A DNA stretch of 41,480 nt, taken from Streptomyces regalis (GTDB lineage Bacteria; Actinomycetota; Actinomycetes; Streptomycetales; Streptomycetaceae). The stretch lies in assembly GCF_001509475.1 (NCBI RefSeq), contig NZ_LLZG01000401.1, forward strand, positions 1 to 41,480, in the 5' to 3' direction. The translations under genes and the position numbers were made by a program. This document shows, piece by piece, positions 10,056-17,994 of the stretch. The notes beneath the pieces are model-generated. The model searched no databases. It had not been told where the DNA came from and saw only the letters and a program-made list of their open reading frames with translations. How positions within the stretch are numbered: position 1 is the first letter of the stretch; every line of letters begins with the position of its first letter.

Positions 10056-10627
10056 AGCGCTCCCCGTGCGTCGAGTCGGGCCCGAAGTCGGCGCAGACAG
10101 CGCTGGCGCAGCGGCCCGATGCTGCCCACGGCGATGCCCAGTGCGGCGGACACCTCCTGGTAGCTGGGCGGCGGCGAGGCCATCAGCACGCGCAGCAACT
10201 GGCGGCAGCGGTCGCCGAGTTCCTCGAACTCCTGCCACATCCAGCGGATGCGCTCACTCTCGGCGGCCGCCTCCTCAGAGTCCAGGATCGACTGTTCGGG
10301 CGTACGGTCCTCGCTGACCCGGTCGAGCAGCTGCGGATCGCTCGTCACCGTCAGCCGCCTTAAGCTCTTGAGCACCTTCAGGCATTCGTGCCGTGCGGTG
10401 CTCGCGAGCCACGATCCGGCCTTCTCGGGTTCACGGATGCGCCCGAGGTGCTGGGCGAAGCGGAACCAGACGGTCTGGTAGACCTCATGGGCGTCGGCGT
10501 CGCCCAGCCGATGCGCGCGCACGACGGACCACACCAGTGGGCTCAGCCCTTCCACGAGCGCCTTCCAGGCCGCCGCGTCACCGTCGACGGCGGACTGCAC
10601 CAAGGCACCGACATCTGCACGGTCCAC
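10052..10627 (-). CDS. ECF-like RNA polymerase sigma factor with a TTA codon
   Basis: This 191-aa protein has the two-domain layout of ECF sigma factors. Sigma-2 lies at about residues 20-90 (SPLVWSVVRAHRLGDADAHE, VYQTVWFRFAQHL, WLASTARHECLKVLK) and sigma-4 at about 135-188 (CRQLLRVLMASPPPSYQEVS, AALGIAVGSIGPLRQRCLRR). Sigma-3 is absent. It would direct RNA polymerase to a small set of promoters. Two starts are possible. GTG 10627 has a GAGGGGTGGG ribosome site. ATG 10690 overlaps the subtilase TGA (ATGA) but has no ribosome site, and gives 212 aa. I prefer 10627, with coupling to the subtilase still possible. The leucine codon at 10361-10363 is TTA, so synthesis should depend on bldA tRNA. 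It is the second gene of the subtilase-sigma-partner operon. Confidence 0.9.
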   Translation of the reverse strand: MDRADVGALVQSAVDGDAAAWKALVEGLSPLVWSVVRAHRLGDADAHEVYQTVWFRFAQHLGRIREPEKAGSWLASTARHECLKVLKSLRRLTVTSDPQLLDRVSEDRTPEQSILDSEEAAAESERIRWMWQEFEELGDRCRQLLRVLMASPPPSYQEVSAALGIAVGSIGPLRQRCLRRLRARLDARGAL

Positions 10628-10686
10628 AGCCCCACCCCTCGTGTACGGCAAGTCATCGTACGCCGCGGAGGGGACGGTTCCGACCC

Positions 10687-12123
10687 TCATGAGCGAGGAG
10701 CCGGTGGCACTACGGGGGCAGGGCGCCAGGTCGAGGGGCGGAGTGCCGGAACGTGCGCCCCCCGCACCTCCGCGAACCCGGAGTTCGCCGCGAGCATCTT
10801 GTACCGGGCGACCCGCGGGTCGCGCTCCTGCTGCGCGGTCATGTGGGCGGCGATCATGCCGGCGACCAGGGGCGTGGCGAACGAGGTGCCGCTCCAGTGT
10901 GCGAGCCCCTCGAACATCACCTGGTCCGGCTTGACGCTGCGGCCCTGCTCGCTCAACACGCCGGTGTGGCGCGGGGACTGGCAGGTGCAGGAGTAGCCGA
11001 AGCCGTACCGGCAGGCGTCGTAGGTGGAGTGCTGGTAGACGTACGGCACGGGCTCGTCGAAGCCGGTGAGGGCGCTGGTGAGCCGCTCGCCGGGCGCGTA
11101 CACCTTCACCCAGCCGCCGTGGTTGCTGAAGCAGGCTCCGAACTCGCCGTCCTCGCGCAGCGCTCCGACCGACAGCACGACGTCCTGGTAGTCGGGTACG
11201 TCGGCGTAGGCGGCGGGCCAGAAGGGCGTGGCGCTGCCGTTGTTGCCGGCCGCCGCGACGAGCAGGGTGCGCCGGCCGCGCAGTTCCTGCATGAATGCCT
11301 CGACGCCGAGCAGCGCGTCGGTGCGGCCGTTGGAGGTGCCGGCGGAGAGGCTGAGGATGTCGGGCCAGCCACCCGCGTCGACGGCCTCGAAGAGCTTCTC
11401 GCCGAACTCGGACTCCAGGAGGGCGCCCGCGTCGTTGAGGGAGTTGCGGACGGTGATGTCCGTGTTGGGCGCGACGGCGGCGACGAGCCCGGCGATGAAG
11501 GTCCCGTGGCCGACGTACTCCTGGAGAATGCCGTCGTCGTCGCACTCCTTGACCTGGGCGTCGCCCTCGGTGTGGGCCAGCAGCGGGAAGGAGCGGTAGT
11601 CGTTCATGAGGCCGGTGTCGATGACGAGGACGCCGACGGCGGTGTCCGGGTCGTGGACGCCCTCGGCCGCCGCGGGATTGATCCCACGCTTGAGCAGGGC
11701 GGGCACGGGTTCGTCGCCGGGACAGGAGTTGACCCCGCCCGCGATCGCGACGAGGTGGTTGCGGCTGACGAGGCGCCGTCCGGCCCGGCCCTCCGTCTCC
11801 CGCAGGGCGCGCAGGGCGTGCGCGACGGTGCGGTCGCCGCTGCGGTCGCCCTCCCCGGGGTCGCCGACCTGGATGCGGGTGATGCCCGAGCGGTTGCTCT
11901 GCGGGCTCGCGCGGCGCACGTGGTCCTGCACCAGGTCGGGTTCGGCGGTGAAGTGCGCCCGCACGGTCTCCTCGACGACGCGGGCGTCCTCGCCGTCACG
12001 GACCAGTATGTAGCCCTTCTCGTAGATGAACTCGCCGGAGTCGTCCGGTCCCATCGCGAGGGGGACGTCGGGCATGGTGCGCTGGATCTGCTCGAACTGC
12101 TCGTGGAATCGCTGTGGTGCCAT
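10687..12123 (-). CDS. Subtilisin-like S8 serine peptidase without signal peptide
   Basis: This 478-aa S8 peptidase has a complete catalytic set: D169 (VIDTGL), H206 (GHGTF), oxyanion N294 (AAGNNGS) and S414 (SGTSFATPLVAG). Residues 1-150 are a long N-terminal region that starts MAPQRFHEQFEQIQRTMPDV and has no hydrophobic leader, so the enzyme should stay in the cytoplasm, unlike most Streptomyces subtilases. Several cysteines occur between residues 371 and 381 (DACRYGFGYSCTCQ), perhaps a metal or redox site. ATG 12123 follows a strong GGGAGGA site. It is the first gene of an operon with the sigma factor and the 167-aa protein, and divergent from the TPR-CHAT gene. Its substrate is unknown; the sigma partner or the CHAT protein are local candidates. 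Confidence 0.92.
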   Translation of the reverse strand: MAPQRFHEQFEQIQRTMPDVPLAMGPDDSGEFIYEKGYILVRDGEDARVVEETVRAHFTAEPDLVQDHVRRASPQSNRSGITRIQVGDPGEGDRSGDRTVAHALRALRETEGRAGRRLVSRNHLVAIAGGVNSCPGDEPVPALLKRGINPAAAEGVHDPDTAVGVLVIDTGLMNDYRSFPLLAHTEGDAQVKECDDDGILQEYVGHGTFIAGLVAAVAPNTDITVRNSLNDAGALLESEFGEKLFEAVDAGGWPDILSLSAGTSNGRTDALLGVEAFMQELRGRRTLLVAAAGNNGSATPFWPAAYADVPDYQDVVLSVGALREDGEFGACFSNHGGWVKVYAPGERLTSALTGFDEPVPYVYQHSTYDACRYGFGYSCTCQSPRHTGVLSEQGRSVKPDQVMFEGLAHWSGTSFATPLVAGMIAAHMTAQQERDPRVARYKMLAANSGFAEVRGAHVPALRPSTWRPAPVVPPAPRS

Positions 12124-12232
12124 GGCGTGTCCTCCCGCTGAGGCGACGGTCGTCAGTCAGAGCCGTACGGTCGCTGATTGATACAGCGCCAAACCTGTGT
12201 GGCACGGTTCCGAGGCAACTACCATCCGTGGA
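12124..12232. promoter_or_regulatory. Shared divergent control region, subtilase operon / TPR-CHAT
   Basis: These 109 bases must hold both promoters. TACCAT (12220-12225, matching TAnnnT) sits 7 bases before the CHAT GTG at 12233, which fits a leaderless transcript. An inverted repeat CGCTG-N7-CAGCG (12172-12188) lies roughly midway and could be an operator. On the minus strand GGAACCGT (12204-12211) faces the subtilase gene; the same octamer recurs in front of the sigma gene (10674-10681) and resembles an ECF -35 element. No matched -10 is certain. Confidence 0.45.
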
Positions 12233-14839
12233 GTGACAGCGGGAAGCGACTCGGTTCTCGAACTGCTGCCGATGGTGTTCGCCGCCCCGAACGACGCGCT
12301 GGCGAGGGCGGAAGGAGTGCTCGACGCCGATCCGTCGCCGTGGCACGCCTCCGTCGCCCACCAGGTGATCGGCATCTGGCAGCGGGACTGGGGCGACATG
12401 CGCATCGCCCTGCATCACCTGCGGCGTGCCCGGGATCTCGCGGCACGCGCGGAGTCGGCCGACCGGGAGGCGGACGCCCTGGCCGCGCTCGGGGTCGCGT
12501 TGGTGCACGCGGGGCGCACTCAGCAGGGGCTGGCCGCGCTGGAGCGCGGGATCGAGCGCGGGAGCGGACACACGCGCGCGCGGGTGCTGTACCGGCGGGC
12601 CTACGCCCGCTGGGTCCTGGGCCACCACCGGGAGGCGCTGGAGGACGTACGCAGGGCGATACCCGTGCTGCGGCAGGTGGACGATGTGATCTGGACGGCG
12701 CGGGCGCTCACTTTGCGCGCGACCGTGCATCTGGCGCTCGGCGCGATGGACCGTGCGGATGCCGACTTCACGGCGGCCGAGGCGCTGTGGGACACCACCG
12801 GCCAGGAGCACGACAAGGCCGACGCGGTGGAGAGCCGGGGGCTCGCGGCGTTCCGGTCGGGCGACATCCCGGCGGCGCTGCGGCTGCTCGACGACGCCGA
12901 GGAGCGCTACGCCAAGCTCGGCACGCCGACGTTCATGCTGAACATCCGCCGCTGCGAGGTGCTGATGGCCGCCGGGCTGGCCCCGGAGGCGCTGGCCGAG
13001 GCGGACGCGGCGATCTCCGTGCTCGACGGCATCGGCGGCCAGTCCACCCGCAAGGCCGAACTGCTGCTGGCCGCCGCGCGTGCCGCCCGGCTGGCGGGCG
13101 ACGCGCACACGGCGATCGCGCGCGCCGACATGGCCGTACGGCTGTTCGCCGGGCAGCGGCGCATGTGGTGGGAGACGCATGCCCGGCTGGTGCTGATCGA
13201 GGCGCGGGTCGCCGCCGGGCGCAGTTCGGGCCGGCTGGTGGCCGACACGGCGGCGGTCGCCGAACGGCTGGCCTCCTTCGGCGCGCCCGCCGCGCCGGAG
13301 GCCTCGCTGCTCGCGGGCCGGATGGCGCTCGCGCTGGGCTGGCAGGCCGACGCCGAGCAGCATCTGGCCGTCGCCGCCCGCAGCAGGCGCAGCGGGCCGC
13401 CGCTGGCGCGGATGACGGGCTGGGCGGCACAGGCGCTGCGGGCGCAGGCGGCCGGGTCGGGGCGCGGCGTCCTGGAGGCCTGCCGGCGCGGCCTGGACGT
13501 CCTCGACGCGCACCGGATGACGCTGGGCGCCTCGGAGTTGCGCGCCCGCGCCAGCGCGCAGGGCGCCGAGCTCGCCGCGCTGGCCCAGCAGGCCAGCCTC
13601 GACTCCGGCAGCCCGCGCCGGCTGCTGGTGTGGAGCGAGCGCTGGCGGGCCACCGCGCTGTCGACGCCGCCGACCCGGCCGCCGGCCGATCCGGAGCTCC
13701 AGAGCGACCTGACGGCGTTCCGGGAGATCGCGGCGCGCGCCGAGGAGGCCCGCAGCGAGGCCCGCCCGGTTCCGGCGCTGGAGCGTGAACAGCGGCGCCT
13801 GGAGCGGGAGATACGCTCCCGGACCCTGCACCTGCGCGGCGACACGCCGGGCGACGGCCACCGCTTCGACCCGGCCAGGCTGCTTCAGCGGCTGGGCGAC
13901 GACGTACGGCTGGCCGAACTCGCCGTGCTGGACGGGCGGGTTCAGGTGCTGTTGTGCGGGCAGGGGCGGGTGCGGCGGTTCGAGGCCGGGCTGCTGGCGG
14001 AGGCGGAGACCGAGGCCGAGCACGTCCAGGCCGGGCTGCGGCGGCTGGCGCACCCGGGTGCGGAGGGGCGGCTGCCGGTGGTGGAGGCGGCGGGGCGGCG
14101 CCTGGAGGAGCTGCTGCTCGGTCCGGCGGCGGCGCATCTGGGCGACGGCCCCGTGGTGGTCGTACCGCCGGCCCGGCTGCACCGTGTGCCGTGGGCGCTG
14201 CTGCCGTCGCTGCGGGACCGTGTGCTCAGCGTGTCGCCCTCGGCGAGCAGTTGGCTGCGCGCCCGGGAGACCGAGCCGCCGCCGGGCGGGCGCCCTGTGC
14301 TGGTGCGCGGGCCGGGTCTGGCGACCGGCGGCGCGGAGGTGCCCCACCTGGCCGGACGGTACGGCGGTGCGGTCGTCCTGGAGCACGCCGACGCGCGCGT
14401 GCCGCGCGTACTGGAGGAGCTCGACGGCGCCGCGCTCGCCCATATCGCCGCCCATGGCACGTTCCGCGCGGACAGCCCCCTGTTCTCGTCGCTGCGGATG
14501 GCCGACGGGCCACTCATCGTCCACGACTTCGAACGCCTGGACCGCAGCCCTTACCGGATCATCCTCTCCTGCTGCGACACCGCCCGGTTCGCCTCCGTCG
14601 GCGCCGACGAACTGCTCGGCCTGGTCACCGCGCTGCTGCCGCTGGGCACGGCTGGGGTGGTGGCGTGCACGGCACCCGTCAACGACGCCGCGGTGGTGCC
14701 GCTGATGCTCGCGCTGCACAAGGGGCTCAGCGAGGGGCTCTCCTTGGCGGAGGCGCTGCGCGACGCCCGGGCGGCGCTGCCGGGCGACGCGCTGCACCAG
14801 GCGACGGGGTGGGCGTTCTCGGCGTTCGGTGCGGCCTGA
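12233..14839 (+). CDS. TPR-CHAT caspase-like cysteine protease
   Basis: This 868-aa protein joins TPR repeats to a C-terminal CHAT (caspase HetF-associated with TPRs) peptidase domain. Residues about 1-440 are helical repeats with TPR spacing, for example ADALAALGVALVHAGRTQQG, VLYRRAYARWVLGHHREALE and ESRGLAAFRSGDIPAALRLL. A basic and acidic linker of about residues 470-540 may be a coiled coil. The CHAT domain carries the catalytic histidine in HIAAHGTFR (H741) and the catalytic cysteine in ILSCCDTA (C781), followed by LVTALLPLGTAGVVACTAPV typical of the family. There is no signal peptide or membrane segment. GTG 12233 is chosen because TACCAT lies 7 bases upstream (leaderless); GTG 12197 is an alternative. 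Known relatives are activated by a partner and cut one specific protein; target and trigger here are unknown. Confidence 0.92.
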   Translation: MTAGSDSVLELLPMVFAAPNDALARAEGVLDADPSPWHASVAHQVIGIWQRDWGDMRIALHHLRRARDLAARAESADREADALAALGVALVHAGRTQQGLAALERGIERGSGHTRARVLYRRAYARWVLGHHREALEDVRRAIPVLRQVDDVIWTARALTLRATVHLALGAMDRADADFTAAEALWDTTGQEHDKADAVESRGLAAFRSGDIPAALRLLDDAEERYAKLGTPTFMLNIRRCEVLMAAGLAPEALAEADAAISVLDGIGGQSTRKAELLLAAARAARLAGDAHTAIARADMAVRLFAGQRRMWWETHARLVLIEARVAAGRSSGRLVADTAAVAERLASFGAPAAPEASLLAGRMALALGWQADAEQHLAVAARSRRSGPPLARMTGWAAQALRAQAAGSGRGVLEACRRGLDVLDAHRMTLGASELRARASAQGAELAALAQQASLDSGSPRRLLVWSERWRATALSTPPTRPPADPELQSDLTAFREIAARAEEARSEARPVPALEREQRRLEREIRSRTLHLRGDTPGDGHRFDPARLLQRLGDDVRLAELAVLDGRVQVLLCGQGRVRRFEAGLLAEAETEAEHVQAGLRRLAHPGAEGRLPVVEAAGRRLEELLLGPAAAHLGDGPVVVVPPARLHRVPWALLPSLRDRVLSVSPSASSWLRARETEPPPGGRPVLVRGPGLATGGAEVPHLAGRYGGAVVLEHADARVPRVLEELDGAALAHIAAHGTFRADSPLFSSLRMADGPLIVHDFERLDRSPYRIILSCCDTARFASVGADELLGLVTALLPLGTAGVVACTAPVNDAAVVPLMLALHKGLSEGLSLAEALRDARAALPGDALHQATGWAFSAFGAA

Positions 14840-14868
14840 CGCGGCGCTGGGCGTCCCTCGAGGACGGC

Positions 14869-16680
14869 TTACGCCGGTTGCGCGTCCGGTAGTTCCACCA
14901 GCCACGGCAGTGCGCCGCGGTCGCTGGCGCCGAGGCGGGCGTAGGCGCTGTAGAGGTGGTTGCCGACCGTGCGGACGGACAGGGTGAGCTTCTCGGCGAT
15001 CTGCCGGTTGCTCAGCCCCGTGGCCGCGAGGGTGACGATCTGCCGTTGCCGGGCGGTCAGTTCGCCCAGCACCAGGCCGGACAGCGCCGGGGTGCGGGCG
15101 CCCTGGCAGCGGCGGGCCAGGGCGACGGCACGCGTGCGTGCGGTGCGGGCGGCGCGCGGGTCGCGGTGGGCCCGTACGGCCTGGGCGTGCGCCTCGGCCG
15201 CGAACAGCAGGAAGCCGCGCTCCTCCAGCTCTTCGGCCACCTGGTCGAGCGCGGGGCCGTCGCCGCGGGCGAGCGCGTCGGCGTGCGCGGCGAAGATGCC
15301 GGTCAGGCGGCCCGCGGCAGGCTCGGGGGCGCCGAGGCGGACCGCGTCGTACGCATCGCCGGTGAGCGCCTCGACGTCCCCGTCGGCATCGCCGCGGGCC
15401 GTTGCCAGCCGGGTGACCGCCCCACCCCCGTGGGGGCGGCCACCCAGGATCTTGTGCGCGGTCGGCATGTCGCCCGACTGCGCTGCGGCGAGGGCGAGTT
15501 CGAGTCGGCAGGTCGGATCGTCACCGCCGTCACCCAGCCCCTCCCGCGCCCACGCCGCCGCCTCCCGCAGCTCGCCGCGCAGCCGCGCGAACCGGGCGCG
15601 TACGGCCGCGTACCCGGTCGGCACCGGCGCGCCCTCCGCGACCAGCCACTCCCCCACCGGCGTCGGCATCGCCCGTACGTCCGCCCGCTCGATCCGGCCG
15701 GCCAGCGCGGCCCGCTCGGCGTCGAGGGCGGGCCCGCACTGCTCGGGCGTCCGGGACAGCCGCCTCGCCCGCAGCCTGCCGGCCACGGCCCGCAGCACCG
15801 GGCCGTGCAGGGGGTGGGCGAGGCGGACGGCGCCCTGGTCGTCGACGTGGACCAGGGAGTCGGCCTCGAGGTGTTCCAGGGCACGAAGGTGGAGTTCGTC
15901 CAGGTCCAGGGGCAACGGCTCGGCGAAGGCGAGGCGTTCGAGGGTCTCGCGCTCTTCGGGGCAGGTGCGGTCGAGGACGTGGGCCGTGCGTTCCCGTACC
16001 GTCGCGGTGACCGGCACCGGGCCGCGCCACGCCCACTCGTCCGAGTCGGGGACCCGGCCGAGCAGCCCGCGTTCGCGTACGGCGCCCACCAGGTCGCGCA
16101 GCAGCCGCAGGTCCCCCTGGCACAGGCGGTGCAGCCGGTTCACGGTGAGCGGCTCCAGGCCGCCCCCGGCTCCGCCCGCCAGCAGTTCGGCGGTCTCCTC
16201 GCGGGGCAGTGGCTCCAGGGTGAGGCGGGGCAGGAGTTCGCCGGTCCACAGCCGGGAGATCGCGCCCGGGGCCGGGGCACCGTCGGTGGTGACGACCAGG
16301 AGACGGGTGCGTCCGTGCACGGCCAGCTGGTGGACGAGGGCGGCCGAGGCGTCGTCGAGCAGGTGCGCGTCGTCGACCAGGAGCAGTCGTACGCCGGACA
16401 GGTGCTGGAACGCGCCGTGCAGGGAGGCCGTCTCGGGCACGAGGTGCGCGAACGCGGCGAAGCGGATCCGGCGGGTCTCGGGGGTGCCGGCCACCCTGGC
16501 CCAGCCGGTGCCGCGGACGGCCTCGGTGACGAGCCGGGTCTTGCCGCAGCCCGCCGGTCCCGTGATCACGATGCCGTGCCGACCGGCGGTCAAAGACCCA
16601 CGGACCAGTTCGAGTTCGTTCTCCCGGCCGGTGAACGGCCAGGGCAGTTCCAGGGTCTTCGCGTCCCGTTCGAAAGTCAT
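14869..16680 (-). CDS. P-loop ATPase / LuxR-family transcriptional regulator (LAL or STAND type)
   Basis: This regulator of about 603 aa has an N-terminal NTPase with Walker A GPAGCGKTR (about residues 41-49) and a Walker B-like LLLVDDAHLL (about residue 103). A long helical middle region follows, then a C-terminal LuxR helix-turn-helix (LTARQRQIVTLAATGLSNRQ, then IAEKLTLSVRTVGNHLYSAY). Such proteins switch target promoters on when a ligand and ATP drive assembly. It is short for the LAL class (about 900 aa). It is convergent with TPR-CHAT (29 bases) and divergent from the astacin-like gene, whose promoter it may control. Start: ATG 16680 begins a typical MTFER N-terminus; GTG 16707 would add nine residues. 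Neither has a good ribosome site. Confidence 0.87.
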   Translation of the reverse strand: MTFERDAKTLELPWPFTGRENELELVRGSLTAGRHGIVITGPAGCGKTRLVTEAVRGTGWARVAGTPETRRIRFAAFAHLVPETASLHGAFQHLSGVRLLLVDDAHLLDDASAALVHQLAVHGRTRLLVVTTDGAPAPGAISRLWTGELLPRLTLEPLPREETAELLAGGAGGGLEPLTVNRLHRLCQGDLRLLRDLVGAVRERGLLGRVPDSDEWAWRGPVPVTATVRERTAHVLDRTCPEERETLERLAFAEPLPLDLDELHLRALEHLEADSLVHVDDQGAVRLAHPLHGPVLRAVAGRLRARRLSRTPEQCGPALDAERAALAGRIERADVRAMPTPVGEWLVAEGAPVPTGYAAVRARFARLRGELREAAAWAREGLGDGGDDPTCRLELALAAAQSGDMPTAHKILGGRPHGGGAVTRLATARGDADGDVEALTGDAYDAVRLGAPEPAAGRLTGIFAAHADALARGDGPALDQVAEELEERGFLLFAAEAHAQAVRAHRDPRAARTARTRAVALARRCQGARTPALSGLVLGELTARQRQIVTLAATGLSNRQIAEKLTLSVRTVGNHLYSAYARLGASDRGALPWLVELPDAQPA

Positions 16681-16778
16681 CACGGCAATAGGAGCGCGGT
16701 GACTCACACTTGATACACGGGGACTTGAGTAGCCCTCGACTCAGGCGCCCGTGGCGGGCCGACGGCAACCTGTTCGGC

Positions 16779-17864
16779 ATGACCGCCCGCTACTGCTCCC
16801 TCGCGCAGCAGTCGGCGCCCGCCTTCGCACCGGGGCTGGCCGCCGAGCGGCTCAGTGCGCTCATCAGCGGGCGTCGGATGTGGGTCAACGGCACCGTGCT
16901 GCACTACTACTTCTTCGACCGGGACTCCGACGGATCCGTGATCCCCGATCCGGAGACCGGCCGGGCCCGGCGCGTGTCGTGGGTCGGCGGCAAGGAACAG
17001 CAGGACGTCGTGCGCGAGTGCTTCCAGGAGTGGCAGGGCCTCGGCATCGGGCTGTCGTTCGTGGAGGTGCGCGACCGGTCGGAGGCCGAGCTGCGCATCG
17101 GGTTCCAGCTGGGCGACGGCTCCTGGTCGAACGTGGGCAAGGACTCGCTCCGGGTGGGCCTCAACGATCGCACGATGAACTTCGGCTGGGACCTGACCGT
17201 GCCCGGGGAGCGCGCGACGGCCCTGCACGAGATCGGGCACGCGCTCGGCATGCTGCACGAGCACCAGAGCCCGTTCGCCAGCATCCACTGGGACGACGAG
17301 GCCGTGTTCGCCGATCTGGCGGGCCCGCCGAACTTCTGGAGCCGGGACAAGACGTTCTTCAACATCCTGCGCAAGCTCGATCCGGACGAGGTCAACGGCT
17401 CCGTCTGGGACCCGCACTCGATCATGGAGTACCCCTTCTCGGGCGGGCTGATCCTGGAGCCGGAGCAGTTCCGCGCGGGCCTGAACCCGCCGGGCGTGCT
17501 CTCCGACGCCGACAAGGAGTTCGTCCTGCGCTGGTACCCGCCGGCCGAGACGCCCGGGCCGCGGGAACTGGTGCCGTTCCGCTCGGTACCGCTGCGGCTC
17601 GGCCCGGCCGAGCAGGCCGACTTCGTCGTCGAGCCGCCGGAGACCCGCGAGTACACCTTCGGCACCTTCGGCGACAGCGACACCGTCGTCGTGCTCTTCG
17701 AGGAACGGGACGGCGAGCCCCGTTACCTCACCGCCGAGGACGACGGCGGCACACCGCACAACGCCCTCGTCAAGGCCCGCCTCGTCAAGGGCCGCCGCTA
17801 TTTCGTCCGAGTGCGTCTGTATGCCAACTGGGGTTCCGGGGAGACCGCGGTCATGTGCTGGTGA
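16779..17864 (+). CDS. Astacin-like zinc metalloprotease (metzincin) without signal peptide
   Basis: This 361-aa protein carries the full astacin signature HEIGHALGMLHEH: zinc ligands H150, H154 and H160, and base E151. The Met-turn SIMEYPF has M216 and Y218, the latter matching the fifth-ligand tyrosine of astacins. The N-terminal half contains a VNGTVLHYYFF strand and a pre-catalytic RIGF..GDGSWSNVG stretch of the metzincin fold. Residues about 265-361 form a beta-rich C-terminal domain resembling PPC-type domains. No signal peptide precedes it with the ATG 16779 start, and the short upstream frame is not one either, so it looks cytoplasmic or secreted by another route. It is divergent from the ATPase/LuxR gene over 98 bases, which suggests joint control. 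Substrate is unknown. Confidence 0.88.
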   Translation: MTARYCSLAQQSAPAFAPGLAAERLSALISGRRMWVNGTVLHYYFFDRDSDGSVIPDPETGRARRVSWVGGKEQQDVVRECFQEWQGLGIGLSFVEVRDRSEAELRIGFQLGDGSWSNVGKDSLRVGLNDRTMNFGWDLTVPGERATALHEIGHALGMLHEHQSPFASIHWDDEAVFADLAGPPNFWSRDKTFFNILRKLDPDEVNGSVWDPHSIMEYPFSGGLILEPEQFRAGLNPPGVLSDADKEFVLRWYPPAETPGPRELVPFRSVPLRLGPAEQADFVVEPPETREYTFGTFGDSDTVVVLFEERDGEPRYLTAEDDGGTPHNALVKARLVKGRRYFVRVRLYANWGSGETAVMCW

Positions 17865-17923
17865 CAGCACGGCTTTGCTGACGCGCACGGACGCGACAAG
17901 TCCACAGTCCGGCGCCGGGGGAA

Positions 17924-17969
17924 GTGGCCGGAGACGCCGCCTTCGGGGGAGGGCGACGTCTTCGGCCAC
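17924..17969. terminator. Long stem-loop between astacin-like and GNAT genes
   Basis: GTGGCCGGAGACG (17924-17936) pairs with CGTCTTCGGCCAC (17957-17969), 13 pairs with one G-U, around a 20-base loop. It sits between the 3' ends of convergent genes and should act as a bidirectional terminator. Confidence 0.65.
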
Positions 17970-17994
17970 GCCGGCGTGTCCGGCCACGCGCCGG

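Noticed and set aside
9552..14839. A CRISPR-linked Craspase locus
   Set aside because: There is no repeat-spacer array and no cas gene anywhere in the window; only the CHAT, sigma and partner layout is similar.
11996..14905. 969-codon open frame antisense to TPR-CHAT
   Set aside because: It is a GC-rich shadow frame, full of R, Q, G and H with no domain, while the opposite strand encodes a complete TPR-CHAT protein.
16710..16778. TTG 16710 as the astacin-like start
   Set aside because: The extra 23 residues are not a signal peptide and overlap the divergent promoter; there is no ribosome site.
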